DNA of 64,000 bases from Streptomyces polyasparticus (GTDB lineage: Bacteria > Actinomycetota > Actinomycetes > Streptomycetales > Streptomycetaceae). The stretch covers positions 91,988 through 155,987 of the forward strand of contig NZ_JACTVJ010000028.1 of NCBI RefSeq assembly GCF_014493765.1. The letters run 5' to 3'. Within the stretch, counting starts at the first letter, position 1; each line of letters begins with the position of its first letter. The notes below the pieces were generated by a model, which was not told where the DNA came from, searched no databases, and saw only the letters and a list, made by a program, of their open reading frames with translations. Positions 16,755 through 25,083 of the stretch are shown one piece after another. The position numbers were made by a program, and so were the translations under genes.

Positions 16755-17705
16755 ATGTGCACCGTGGACCCCGTGTCGATGCTGAGACGGCCGAAACGGT
16801 CGCGGGCCCTGGCCCTGTGCGTAGGTCTGCTGGCGCTCGGCGCGGGTGCGCCGGCCGGAGCGGAACCGGATCCGGAGCCGTCGCTGCACTCGCGGTCGCC
16901 GCTGCCGTTCCCGGAGAACACCCCTGACCAGTGGATCCCGCCCTGGTTCACCGCGGGACCGGCCGCGCTCGGCGGGAGCCGGGCCGCGGGCCGGCAGCGG
17001 AGCCCCGGCGATCCGTTCCCGCAGTACGGCAAGTACCGGGACCTGCGGGAGCTTGAGCTCGTTCCGGCCAGGGACCAGGGCAAGGCGCGGCTCTTCCCGT
17101 ACTGCACCGGCGCCGCGGGCCCGTACCAGAAGGAGCTCGAGCGGCATCTGAAGCTGCGGCCCGTCGACGGCAAGCAGTCCCCCGCCGACTGCAAGGCGAT
17201 CCAGAAGTTCCAGCTGCGGAACCGGATCGCGCCGCAGATGGGATACGCGGGCCCGCACACCTGGGGCACCGCGAAGCTGCTGCACGCGAGGAAGTACCCG
17301 AACCCTGGCGGCAAGTGCCCGGTGCGGGCCGGGCGCCGGGTGGCCTGCGTGGATCTGTCGCGCCAGCTGATGTGGGTGCAGCTGGGCAGGAAGGTCGTGT
17401 TCGGTCCGGCGACGATCCGCTCGGGCAAGCCCGGCTATCGCACCCGTACGGGGATGTTCGCGGTGTATCTGCGCCGCGCGGAGTTCACTTCCACGCTCTA
17501 TGACGCGCCCATGCCGTACGCCCAGTTCTTCTCCGGCGGGCAGGCCTTCCACGGCCGCTACCGGACCGTCTACTACGAGCCCGGCTCGCACGGCTGCGTG
17601 AACCTGTCCTACCGGGACGCGGAACGGCTGTGGAAGACGCTGCGGGGCGGCGACGCGGTGTACGTGTTCGGCAGCAAGCCGCCGCCGCCCCGGATCACGC
17701 GCTAG
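16755..17705 (+). CDS. Secreted L,D-transpeptidase (YkuD family)
   Basis: A 316-aa exported protein with a basic N-terminus, hydrophobic core ALALCVGLLALGAGAPAGA and likely cleavage after it. A peptidoglycan-binding-like region surrounds CKAIQKFQLRN. The YkuD catalytic domain has FHGRYRTVYYEPGSHGCVNLSY with the catalytic Cys in SHGCVNL. It would form 3-3 cross-links or anchor proteins in the wall. Its start may be ATG 16755 or 16779. The TAG stop shares CTAG (17702-17705) with the convergent DUF5979 gene. Confidence 0.9.
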   Translation: MCTVDPVSMLRRPKRSRALALCVGLLALGAGAPAGAEPDPEPSLHSRSPLPFPENTPDQWIPPWFTAGPAALGGSRAAGRQRSPGDPFPQYGKYRDLRELELVPARDQGKARLFPYCTGAAGPYQKELERHLKLRPVDGKQSPADCKAIQKFQLRNRIAPQMGYAGPHTWGTAKLLHARKYPNPGGKCPVRAGRRVACVDLSRQLMWVQLGRKVVFGPATIRSGKPGYRTRTGMFAVYLRRAEFTSTLYDAPMPYAQFFSGGQAFHGRYRTVYYEPGSHGCVNLSYRDAERLWKTLRGGDAVYVFGSKPPPPRITR

Positions 17706-18919
17706 TCCTTGTCCTTGTCCTTGCCGGGGATGTCGTCGGGCGACATGCCCGTGCCCTGGTTGGTCACCACGACGGAGACGGTCCTGCCGTCCACCACCTG
17801 GAACACCGGGTCCTCGGCGCTCGCCACGCCGCCGACCGCGTAGGAGACCGTCCAGCCGCGCGGCAGTTCGCTCGCCGCCTCGCTGACATTGCAGTACGTG
17901 CCGACCGCGACGTCGTCGACGGTCACGGTCTCACCGGCGCTCAGCTCCACCTCGCCGGCGGCCCCGTCCTGGCAGGAGTAGTCGACGGTGAACGACGAGG
18001 GCACCCGGCCGAAGGCGGGCGGCACCACATTCTTGGTGATCTTGAAGCGTGTCTTCACGACCTCGACGTCGGAGAAGTCATTGGTGATGATCACGTTGTT
18101 GACGCGGTCCGTCGAGATCCCCGGGTCCGGTGCGGCGGCCGGGAAGTACGTCACCGTGGCGCCTTCCGGGAAGGAGTCCGTGCCCTGCTCGACGACCGTG
18201 CAGGTCGATCCCGAGGGGATGTTCCTGAGGATGTGCCGGCCGTCCGCGGTGGTGCCGATACCGCCACCGCCGCTGAACGTCAGGGTCTCCGTGGCGGAGC
18301 CCCCGTCGGGACCGGTGCAGGTCACCACCACCGTGTACGAGGTCGGCAGCGGCTCGACCGGGCGGCCCTGCGGGTACACGACCCGCTTGAGGACGAGGAG
18401 TTCGCCCTCGACGCCCCTCGGCATCTGCTCGAAGTGGTAGCAGACGAAGTAGTGGCTGATGTCCGCCACATTGCCACCGGAGTTACGGGGCGCGATGTAG
18501 TTCTGCGGGGCCGCGAGCTGCGGCGGGAGGTACGGGGCCTTGTAGACGTTGGACGCCGGGCCGCCCTTGACCACCACGGCGTCGACCACGACGCCGGCGA
18601 GCTTGCCCGCGGGAGTGATCTCGACCTGGACCTTCGTGGGGTTCGAACCCGTCCCGGTGGCCTTCACATAGGCGTCGCCGGAGTTCTCGTTGTTCTCCCC
18701 GGAGATCTGCACGTCGTTGGGGAAGCCGACCTGGGCGCAGGTGGTGAGGTTCTGCTCGACGAACGTCGCCCGGCTGTCGGAGGGCACCGGCTCCGGGGCG
18801 CCGGGCGCCGCGTACGCGGGTGCCATGCCGAGGACGAGCCCGGCCAGGGCGGAGACGAGCAGTCCGGTGGATCTGACGGTGCGAGGGGGCGCTGCGGAAC
18901 GCCGGGTGGTGCGCATCAT
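17702..18919 (-). CDS. Secreted DUF5979-type repeat protein
   Basis: A 405-aa exported protein, start ATG 18919 (MMRTTRRSAAPP). It has a signal peptide ending APAYA. The N-terminal half is unassigned (VEQNLTTCAQVGFPNDV). Two Ig-like DUF5979-type modules follow: VVVTCTGPDGGSATETLTF with GSTCTVVEQGTD, and FTVDYSCQDGAAGEVELSAG with GTYCNVSEAASELP. Such modules occur on actinobacterial surface proteins. There is no sortase motif; the C-terminus is a charged KDKDKD tail. It converges on the L,D-transpeptidase gene with a shared CTAG stop, and a cell-wall role is plausible. Confidence 0.82.
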   Translation of the reverse strand: MMRTTRRSAAPPRTVRSTGLLVSALAGLVLGMAPAYAAPGAPEPVPSDSRATFVEQNLTTCAQVGFPNDVQISGENNENSGDAYVKATGTGSNPTKVQVEITPAGKLAGVVVDAVVVKGGPASNVYKAPYLPPQLAAPQNYIAPRNSGGNVADISHYFVCYHFEQMPRGVEGELLVLKRVVYPQGRPVEPLPTSYTVVVTCTGPDGGSATETLTFSGGGGIGTTADGRHILRNIPSGSTCTVVEQGTDSFPEGATVTYFPAAAPDPGISTDRVNNVIITNDFSDVEVVKTRFKITKNVVPPAFGRVPSSFTVDYSCQDGAAGEVELSAGETVTVDDVAVGTYCNVSEAASELPRGWTVSYAVGGVASAEDPVFQVVDGRTVSVVVTNQGTGMSPDDIPGKDKDKD

Positions 18920-19168
18920 CGGCACAGCCTCTCGATTTGCGATGTTTGTTCTGATACGGGCACATGATTCGCCGCACGCAGGTCGCAGGGTCGGCGGCGC
19001 GCGCTGCCGCGGACGCGAGCACACCCGCCCACACGCACCCGCACCCCGGGCCGGCACCCCGATGGGTCAGCAGCGCTCGCCCCCCGCGCCCGTCGGCGCC
19101 TTGACTGGCCTTCGACGGCGCGGCGCTCCGGCCGGCGGCACCAGCGGGAGGACCCAGCGGGAGGCGGC

Positions 19169-20155
19169 ATGGCCTGGACGGCGCGGAAGGAAAGCCTGCG
19201 CGCCGGCACCGTGCGCCTTCGCACCCACGCGGAACGTCTGCGGACGAACGCCGAGGCGCGCTTCCCCGTCGTGGGCGAGCTGACCCACCGGCTGCTGTCG
19301 GGGAACCTCCTGGACTCCGCCACGCGGCTCGCGGCGCAGGCCTTCCTCGCCTCGATCCCGCTGCTCTTCGCCTTCGCCGCCTTCGCCCCCGACGGCGTCC
19401 GCGATCAGCTGCGGGAGTCCCTGCGGGGCCTGTTCGGGCTGACCGGGCAGGCCGACGGCGAGCTGCGGCAGGTGCTCGGCGGCACGGACAGCAGCCTGCG
19501 CGAGACCACCGGCGTCATCGGCCTGGTCATCGCCCTGGTCTCCGCCACCAGCTTCAGCCGTGCGATGGCCCGGGTGTGCGAGCGGGCCTGGGGACTGCCG
19601 AAGGCCTCGACCAGGATCGCGGCCTGGCGCTGGCTGGTGTGGCTGTGCGCACTCGTCGTGTTCCTGGTGCTCCAGGGGCCGGTGCGCGACGGCTTCGGGG
19701 CCGGGATGTGGCTCGGCCTGCCGCTGACGCTGCTGCTCAGCACCTGCGTATGGCTGTGGACGCAGCATCTGCTGCTCGCCGGCCGCGTGGCCTGGCTTCC
19801 GCTGCTTCCCGGCGCGCTGCTCGCGGCGGCCGCCACCAACGCCCTGGCGCTGACGGCGCGGCTCTACATGCCGGCCGCGCTGAACCGGGCCCTGGGCGAG
19901 TACGGCTCGCTCGGTCTGGTCCTGACGCTGCTCTCCTGGCTGATCGTGGTGTGCGCCGCGATCACCTTCGCGGTGACCATCGGCGCCGTGGCGGCACAGG
20001 AGCCACCGCTCGACCGGCTGTTGGATGCGGAGCGGGGTGCGCCCGCCCGCGGCCTCGCCGATACGGAGCGCGGCGGTGCGGAGCTAGGTGCGCGCAGCGG
20101 TGCGGAGCGGGGTGCACCCAGCGGTACGGAGCGGGGCTGGCGCGAGGGCGCATGA
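19169..20155 (+). CDS. YihY/BrkB-type inner membrane protein
   Basis: A 328-aa polytopic protein. After a basic amphipathic start come about six helices, with FLASIPLLFAFAAFAP, LVIALVSATSFSRAMARVCERAWG, LVWLCALVVFLVLQGP and LSWLIVVCAAITFAVTIGAV; the CERAWG word is typical of the YihY/BrkB (YhjD) family, once misnamed RNase BN. Function is poorly known; envelope integrity or export is proposed for relatives. The C-terminal 45 residues are an in-frame degenerate 8-aa repeat (GAERGAPS-like) that runs up to the stop. Confidence 0.85.
   Translation: MAWTARKESLRAGTVRLRTHAERLRTNAEARFPVVGELTHRLLSGNLLDSATRLAAQAFLASIPLLFAFAAFAPDGVRDQLRESLRGLFGLTGQADGELRQVLGGTDSSLRETTGVIGLVIALVSATSFSRAMARVCERAWGLPKASTRIAAWRWLVWLCALVVFLVLQGPVRDGFGAGMWLGLPLTLLLSTCVWLWTQHLLLAGRVAWLPLLPGALLAAAATNALALTARLYMPAALNRALGEYGSLGLVLTLLSWLIVVCAAITFAVTIGAVAAQEPPLDRLLDAERGAPARGLADTERGGAELGARSGAERGAPSGTERGWREGA
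20074..20145 (+). repeat. Three 24-bp in-frame repeats at a gene 3' end
   Basis: Units at 20074-20097, 20098-20121 and 20122-20145, each starting CGGTRCGGAGC, encode GAELGARS, GAERGAPS and GTERGWRE at the C-terminus of the YihY-type protein. A more diverged copy lies upstream at about 20025-20070. Confidence 0.85.
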
Positions 20156-20183
20156 GCCGGCGGGACCGTGGCTCATGCGCCCT
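20145..20183. terminator. Terminator whose stem contains a stop codon
   Basis: A perfect 14-bp stem, 20145-20158 with 20170-20183, has an 11-nt loop. The left arm includes the last codons and TGA (20153-20155) of the YihY-type gene. It lies between convergent genes and could serve both. Confidence 0.85.
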
Positions 20184-20210
20184 GCTGCGGGGGCCTGCGT
20201 GTGTACGTCT

Positions 20211-20771
20211 CTACGTAGCCGGAGGGTCGAAGCGGAGCCTGGGCTCCGGCGGGGTGTAGCGGATCTCGGGCTTGGCCGGGGCCAGGACCTTGCGGGCGCG
20301 GGCGCGCACCGTGTGCGGGGTGGACGCCAGCTGGCGGCAGGCCTCGCACCAGGTGTCGGAGTGCCGGGCGGCACGCGTGGCCGCGGTGAGCTCGCCGAAG
20401 AACAACGGATCGCTCTGGTGCGTGAGGCACTCGACCTCGTAGCGGTCGTCGCCTAGTTCCTCGCCGCGCCCCGCGCCGTGCACCGGCGCTGCGTCCGCCG
20501 TCGCGAGCTTGTCCCTGAGGACCACCCTCGCTCCGGTGTCACGCCGGGTGAACACCCTTCCCTCCGCGTCGAGTTCGGCCAGCGCCCGCTCCGCCGTCGC
20601 GGCGGCCTGGCGGTGCGCGGCGACGCTCTCCGGGTCGGGGCTGATCGCCTGGGCCGCACGGGTCCGTGCTCTGTCGAGGGCGAGTTCCACGCGCCGGGCG
20701 CGCACTCTCGCACTGGCCTGCAGCCTCCTGCGCCGGGCGTGCTTATGGTCGTCCGGTATGCCGCTGCTCAT
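20211..20771 (-). CDS. Conserved hypothetical protein, arginine-rich N-terminus
   Basis: A 186-aa cytosolic protein. Residues 10-75 form a strongly basic, Ala/Arg-rich helical region with ARRRRLQASARVRARRVELALDRAR; the centre has RRDTGARVVLRDKL; the C-terminal part has SDTWCEACRQLAS, a CxxC. The start is ATG 20771, with GGAG about 13 bases upstream; a longer frame through the CorA antisense is rejected. No family is recognised. The helical basic part could bind nucleic acid, by inference. Confidence 0.7.
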   Translation of the reverse strand: MSSGIPDDHKHARRRRLQASARVRARRVELALDRARTRAAQAISPDPESVAAHRQAAATAERALAELDAEGRVFTRRDTGARVVLRDKLATADAAPVHGAGRGEELGDDRYEVECLTHQSDPLFFGELTAATRAARHSDTWCEACRQLASTPHTVRARARKVLAPAKPEIRYTPPEPRLRFDPPAT

Positions 20772-21068
20772 ATCGCTTGTTTCTCCTTCGGCTCCCCGAG
20801 CCTGCCGGAACCGGAGTGCTCCGCAGCGCCGTCGTACGCCTGTGCGGCAGTCGTAGCCGGGCCGGAGTTCTCCGGGAGTCGACTGTAAGCAGGTTGCCGG
20901 GGGCCCGCATGCCGGATGCGCTTCGGACCGTAATCGCCGCAGGTCAACCATGGTTCGCCGTGGCATGGACTGGTGACGTACGGGCAGGAGCGTGGCAGGC
21001 TGCCCCGATGCCGGGAGGGCCGCGACGGCCGTCCGGGGCCGTGAGGACAGACGAAGGGGACCGAGGGC

Positions 21069-22169
21069 ATGCCCATGATCCGCAGGCTGCGCCGCATCGT
21101 GCGCCGCGTGCAGCACAAGGCCGTGGACCTCAGCCACCCGGCGCGCTCCCCGTTGGGCAGTGCGGTGGTCAACTGCGTGGTCTACCGGAACGGCAAGCGG
21201 CAGTCCGGTTCCTGGGCGGGCCTGTCGGGACCGGAGGCGCTGCGGCGCGTACGGGACGAGGGCGACGGCGGCTTCGTATGGATCGGTCTGCATGAGCCGG
21301 ACGAGCAGGAGATAGCCGCGCTCGCCGAGCCGTTCGGGCTGCATCCGCTGGCCGTCGAGGACGCGGTGCACGCGCATCAGCGCCCCAAGGTGGAGCCGTA
21401 CGACGACACGCTCTTCGCCGTGTTCAAGTCGGTCTGCTACGTCGAGCACGACGAGCTCACCGCCACCAGCGAGGTCGTGGACACCGGCGAGATCATGGTC
21501 TTCACCGGCCGGGACTTCGTGATCACGGTCCGCCATGGCCGGCACGGCTCGCTGGGACCGGTGCGCGAGCACCTCGAGGCGGACCCCGAACAGCTCGCCA
21601 TGGGCCCCTCGGCGGTCCTGCACGCGATCGCGGACTTCGTGGTCGACGAGTATCTGAGCGTCGCCGATGCCGTGCAGCACGATGTCGACGCCGTCGAGAC
21701 GCAGGTCTTCTCCCCGGATGCGGGCCAGGTGGATCCCGGCCGCATCTATCAGCTCAAGCGTGAACTCCTGGAACTGAAGCGGTCGGTGAGCCCGCTCGCC
21801 CGCCCGCTCGCCACCCTCGCGGAGCGGCGCAGCCCGCTGATCGACCCCGGTGTGCAGGCGTACTTCCGCGATGTGGGCGACCATCTGGCGACGACCGTGG
21901 AGCAGATAGCGTCCTTCGACGCGCTGCTCGACTCGATCCTGCAGGCGCATCTGGCGCAGGTGACGGTCGCGCAGAACGAGGACATGCGGAAGATCACCGC
22001 CTGGGCCGCGGTGATCGCGGTGCCGACGATGGTGTGCGGTGTGTACGGGATGAACTTCGAGCACATGCCGGAACTGGGCTGGCGGTACGGGTACTTCCTG
22101 GTCGTCTCGGTGACGGCGGTGGCGTGTTTTCTGGTGCACCGGGGCTTCCGGCGCAGGGGCTGGCTCTGA
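21069..22169 (+). CDS. corA: CorA family magnesium/cobalt transporter
   Basis: A 366-aa CorA-type channel. There is a large cytosolic N-terminal domain (YDDTLFAVFKSVCYV, GEIMVFTGRDFVITVRHG), a long stalk helix, and two C-terminal membrane helices with the selectivity motif YGMNFEHMPEL between them. The end is FLVHRGFRRRGWL, the short positively charged tail. It mediates Mg2+ uptake as a pentamer. No M-box riboswitch is seen in the 297-bp upstream gap, which it shares with the divergent gene at 20771. Confidence 0.93.
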   Translation: MPMIRRLRRIVRRVQHKAVDLSHPARSPLGSAVVNCVVYRNGKRQSGSWAGLSGPEALRRVRDEGDGGFVWIGLHEPDEQEIAALAEPFGLHPLAVEDAVHAHQRPKVEPYDDTLFAVFKSVCYVEHDELTATSEVVDTGEIMVFTGRDFVITVRHGRHGSLGPVREHLEADPEQLAMGPSAVLHAIADFVVDEYLSVADAVQHDVDAVETQVFSPDAGQVDPGRIYQLKRELLELKRSVSPLARPLATLAERRSPLIDPGVQAYFRDVGDHLATTVEQIASFDALLDSILQAHLAQVTVAQNEDMRKITAWAAVIAVPTMVCGVYGMNFEHMPELGWRYGYFLVVSVTAVACFLVHRGFRRRGWL

Positions 22170-22200
22170 CGGACCTTCCCCTCATCCGGCCCCGGGCAGG

Positions 22201-22725
22201 TCAGAGGAGCACCCGCCAGTCGTTGGAGCGCAGGGGGTTGCCCTTCGGGTACTCGAATGCCACCTCGCCGAGCAGCTCGAACCCGGCCTTGCGGCAGATC
22301 GCGTTGGACGCCGGGTGGTCGACGGAGGGGTAGGCGTGCAGGGCACGACGGGGGGCGCCGCCTTCGTCCGCCGCGCCGTGCTCCCGTACGTATGCGACGA
22401 GCAGGCGCGCCGCGGCCGCCGCGATGCCGCGGCCCTGGAACTCGGGGAAGACGCCCCAGCCCGTCTCCCACACGGGCTCGCCGCGCCACTCGCGCGCCCA
22501 GTACCCGATGGACCCCGCGGGCTCTCCGTCCGGCAGCACGATCTTGAACATCCGTCCCTGGTCGCGCAGTTCGACATAGCGCCGGTGCCGGTCGGCCAGC
22601 TTCTCGGGCGACTCGGGGCCGCCGAGGTGGTCGGTCATCGCTTCACTGTTGCTCCGTACGACCAGGCCGAAGTCGCCCTCGGACCAAGGCTCGAGGCGCA
22701 CCGTCTGCTCCGCTGAACTCTCCAT
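22201..22725 (-). CDS. GNAT family N-acetyltransferase
   Basis: A 174-aa acetyltransferase of the RimJ/AAC(6')-like GNAT group. Acetyl-CoA binding is shown by VFPEFQGRGIAAAAARLLVAY (Q/RxxGxG/A), with WGVFP before it and SNAICRKAGFELLGE after it. The N-terminal part RLEPWSEGDFGLVV is typical. The substrate is unknown. It converges on corA. Confidence 0.9.
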   Translation of the reverse strand: MESSAEQTVRLEPWSEGDFGLVVRSNSEAMTDHLGGPESPEKLADRHRRYVELRDQGRMFKIVLPDGEPAGSIGYWAREWRGEPVWETGWGVFPEFQGRGIAAAAARLLVAYVREHGAADEGGAPRRALHAYPSVDHPASNAICRKAGFELLGEVAFEYPKGNPLRSNDWRVLL

Positions 22726-22808
22726 CCCACGAGGCTAGGCGGGGGCACTGACAGCGGCCGGACTCGGGATTCGGGCCGACCTGACTCAGGATTCGAGCCG
22801 GCCGGGGT

Positions 22809-23396
22809 TCAAGGATTCGGCGCCGTGAGATACCGCTGGATGGTGGGGGCCAGCCAGTCGATGACCTCCTCGCGGGGCATCTCGACCGCGAGCGGGAAGC
22901 GCAGGACGAAGCGGGCGAGCGCCATGCCGAGGACCTGGGAGGCCACCAGCGCGGCGCGGCGCGGGGCCTCGGCCGGATCGGGGCAGACCGCGGCGGCGAC
23001 GGGGCCGATCTGGTCCTTGAGGATCCGCTGCATGCGCTCGGCGCCCGCGGGGTTGGTCGCCCCCACGCGCAGCAGCGCGGTGAGCACCTCGTCCCGCTCC
23101 CACCGGTCGAGGAAGTGGGCGACGAGGGAGCGGCCGACGTGGTCGGCCGGCTGCATCCGCAGCTCCATCGGCCCGGGCAGATTCAGGTCGATCTCGGCCG
23201 CGGCCGCGAAGAGGCCTTCCTTGCTCCCGTAATAACGCATCACCATCGACGGGTCGATGGCCGCGTCCTTGGCGATCGCGCGGATCGTGGCGCGCTCGTA
23301 TCCATCGGCCGCGAAGCGCTCCCGCGCGGCGGCGAGGATCGCGGCGCGGGTGGCATCGGAGCGGCGGGGCTTGCTGCGGGTCTCGGAATCCTGCAT
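22809..23396 (-). CDS. TetR family repressor
   Basis: A 195-aa TetR regulator. The N-terminal HTH is TRAAILAAARERFAADGYERATIRAIAKDAAIDPSMVMRYYGSKEGLFA (residues about 15-62; YYGSKEGLF is the diagnostic end). The C-terminal ligand domain is alpha-helical. It diverges from an FAD monooxygenase across a 102-bp gap with three matching palindromes, so it very likely represses the monooxygenase and possibly itself in response to an aromatic ligand. Confidence 0.92.
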   Translation of the reverse strand: MQDSETRSKPRRSDATRAAILAAARERFAADGYERATIRAIAKDAAIDPSMVMRYYGSKEGLFAAAAEIDLNLPGPMELRMQPADHVGRSLVAHFLDRWERDEVLTALLRVGATNPAGAERMQRILKDQIGPVAAAVCPDPAEAPRRAALVASQVLGMALARFVLRFPLAVEMPREEVIDWLAPTIQRYLTAPNP

Positions 23397-23411
23397 GCCA
23401 ACGAGCGTAGG

Positions 23412-23481
23412 CCAACAAGTGTTGACAGTCCATCGCGGGGCGCTCTATTGTTGCCAACAAGCGTTGACCAACAGGCGTTGG
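23412..23481. promoter_or_regulatory. Three palindromic operators for the TetR protein
   Basis: CCAAC-N4-GTTGR occurs three times: 23412-23425 (GTTGA), 23454-23467 (GTTGA) and 23468-23481 (GTTGG, a perfect inverted repeat). The first two are 42 bp apart (four helical turns); the second and third abut directly. The spacing and position between divergent genes mark them as the repressor's operators. Confidence 0.85.
23422..23451 (+). promoter_or_regulatory. Promoter of the FAD monooxygenase
   Basis: A consensus -35 TTGACA (23422-23427) and -10 TATTGT (23446-23451) with an 18-bp spacer. The -35 overlaps the first operator and the -10 abuts the second, so repressor binding would occlude polymerase. 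Confidence 0.7.
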
Positions 23482-23498
23482 CATCCGAGGAGGCCGCA

Positions 23499-24941
23499 AT
23501 GAACGGCACGCACGAGACCCGCACCACCGAGCACGGCACCATCTCCGCAGACGTCGTGATCGTCGGCGCGGGCCCCACCGGCCTGCTCCTCGCCGGCGAC
23601 CTCGCGGCGGCCGGGATCCAGGTGACCGTCCTGGAGAAGCGCCCCGCCAAGATCAGCAATCTGACCCGCGCCTTCGGCGTGCACGCCCGCACCCTGGAGG
23701 TCCTGGACGCACGGGGACTTGCGGACGAGCTGATCCCCACCGGCCGCAAGCTCACCCAGCTGCGTCTGTTCAGCTCGCTCTCCCTGGACCTCTCCGGTCT
23801 GCCCTCCCGCTTCCCCTTCCTCCTGTCCACCCCGCAGTACGAGGTGGAGAAGCTGCTGCGCCGCAGGGCGACGGAGCACGGAGCGACGTTCGTGCACGAC
23901 GCCGAGGTCACCGGAGTGCGGCAGGACAGCGACGGTGTGACGGTCGACGTGGAGAGCAAGGACGGGGAGGGCTCCGTCTACCGGGCGGCCTATGTGGTGG
24001 GCGCGGACGGTGTGCGCAGCGCGGTCCGCAAGGCGCTCGGGCAGCCGTTCCCCGGCCAGTCCGTGATCAGTTCGATCGTGCTCGCGGACGTGCTCCTGGA
24101 GAGCGAGCCCGACCTGACCGTGGCGGTCAGGGGCGGCGACGGAGCCTTCGGCTTCATGATCCCGTTCGGCGACGGGTACTGGCGCGTGGGCGGCTGGAAC
24201 CGCGAGCGCGCCGAGATCCCGGACGACGCCCCCACCTCGCTCGACGAGCTGCGCGAGATCATCCGCCGCGCGTTCGGCTCGGACTTCGGGATGCACGACG
24301 AGCGCTGGATCTCGCGTTTCCACAGCGACGAGCGGCAGGTGCCGGAGTACCGCACGGGCCGGGTGTTCCTCGCGGGCGACGCCGCGCACACCCACTCCCC
24401 CGCGGGCGGCCAGGGCATGAACACCGGTCTGCAGGACGCCAACAACCTCGGCTGGAAGCTGGCCGCGGTCCTCGACGGCCGCGCCCCCGACTCCCTGCTC
24501 GACAGCTACCAGGCCGAGCGCCACCCGGTGGGCCGCGCGGTGCTGCGCAGCAGCGGCACGATCGTGCGCGTGGCGATGGCCCACAACCCGCTCCAGCTGG
24601 CGGCCCGTTGGCTGGGCTCCAAGCTGCTCAACCTCGCGGCGCCCGTGCAGCGCAAGGCGATCGGCCAGATCACCGGCATCGGCTACCGCTATGCGGCACC
24701 GCGCGGATCCCATGCGCTCGTCGGGCGGCGGGCGCGGGACGGGGTGCTCGCGGACGGCCGCAGGCTGTACGAGGCGCTGCGCGACGGGGAGTTCGTCCTC
24801 GTGGCCCCCAAGGACGCGGAACTCCCGGCCGAACTGGCCAAGCTGGCCGGCACCGCGTGCATACGGGTGCAGTGGCGGGACGCGGGTGGGGCGACGCAGT
24901 TGGTGCGGCCTGACGGGTATGTGGCCTGGGCGCGGGGGTGA
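23499..24941 (+). CDS. FAD-dependent aromatic monooxygenase
   Basis: A 480-aa class A flavoprotein hydroxylase of the PheA/TetX/rifampicin-monooxygenase group. Seen: ADVVIVGAGPTGLLLAGDLA (GxGxxG, residues about 15-30), the DG motif YVVGADGVRSAVRKALG, and GRVFLAGDAAHTHSPAGGQGMNTG (GD motif). The end is a thioredoxin-like-fold remnant. It hydroxylates a phenolic or polyketide-like substrate with NAD(P)H and O2. A strong GAGGAGG lies upstream of ATG 23499. It is controlled by the adjacent TetR protein; no biosynthetic cluster surrounds it, so detoxification is the likeliest role. Confidence 0.92.
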   Translation: MNGTHETRTTEHGTISADVVIVGAGPTGLLLAGDLAAAGIQVTVLEKRPAKISNLTRAFGVHARTLEVLDARGLADELIPTGRKLTQLRLFSSLSLDLSGLPSRFPFLLSTPQYEVEKLLRRRATEHGATFVHDAEVTGVRQDSDGVTVDVESKDGEGSVYRAAYVVGADGVRSAVRKALGQPFPGQSVISSIVLADVLLESEPDLTVAVRGGDGAFGFMIPFGDGYWRVGGWNRERAEIPDDAPTSLDELREIIRRAFGSDFGMHDERWISRFHSDERQVPEYRTGRVFLAGDAAHTHSPAGGQGMNTGLQDANNLGWKLAAVLDGRAPDSLLDSYQAERHPVGRAVLRSSGTIVRVAMAHNPLQLAARWLGSKLLNLAAPVQRKAIGQITGIGYRYAAPRGSHALVGRRARDGVLADGRRLYEALRDGEFVLVAPKDAELPAELAKLAGTACIRVQWRDAGGATQLVRPDGYVAWARG

Positions 24942-24977
24942 GCGAGGCGTCACGCCGCGCGTAGTGCACGACCGGAT

Positions 24978-25005
24978 GGCCGGGCGGGAAGGTTCCCGTC
25001 CGGCC
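24978..25005. terminator. Bidirectional terminator between convergent genes
   Basis: A 13-bp inverted repeat, 24978-24990 with 24993-25005, has one G-T pair. It lies after the monooxygenase and also serves the flavodoxin-like gene from the other side. Confidence 0.75.
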
Positions 25006-25016
25006 GGCCGGTCTGT

Positions 25017-25072
25017 GGTGCCTGCGGTGCCTGCGGTGCCTGGTGCCTGCGGTGCCTGGTGCCTGCGGTCGT
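25017..25072. repeat. GGTGCCTGC short repeats
   Basis: Tandem and interrupted copies of the 9-bp word GGTGCCTGC, and of the shorter GGTGCCT, fill the space between the terminator and the stop of the flavodoxin-like gene (25084). Confidence 0.8.
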
Positions 25073-25083
25073 GGCGTATGGGG

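Noticed and set aside
23240-23959. Minus-strand frame covering the operators and monooxygenase start
   Set aside because: Shadow of the monooxygenase; no domain and it would bury the TetR operators.
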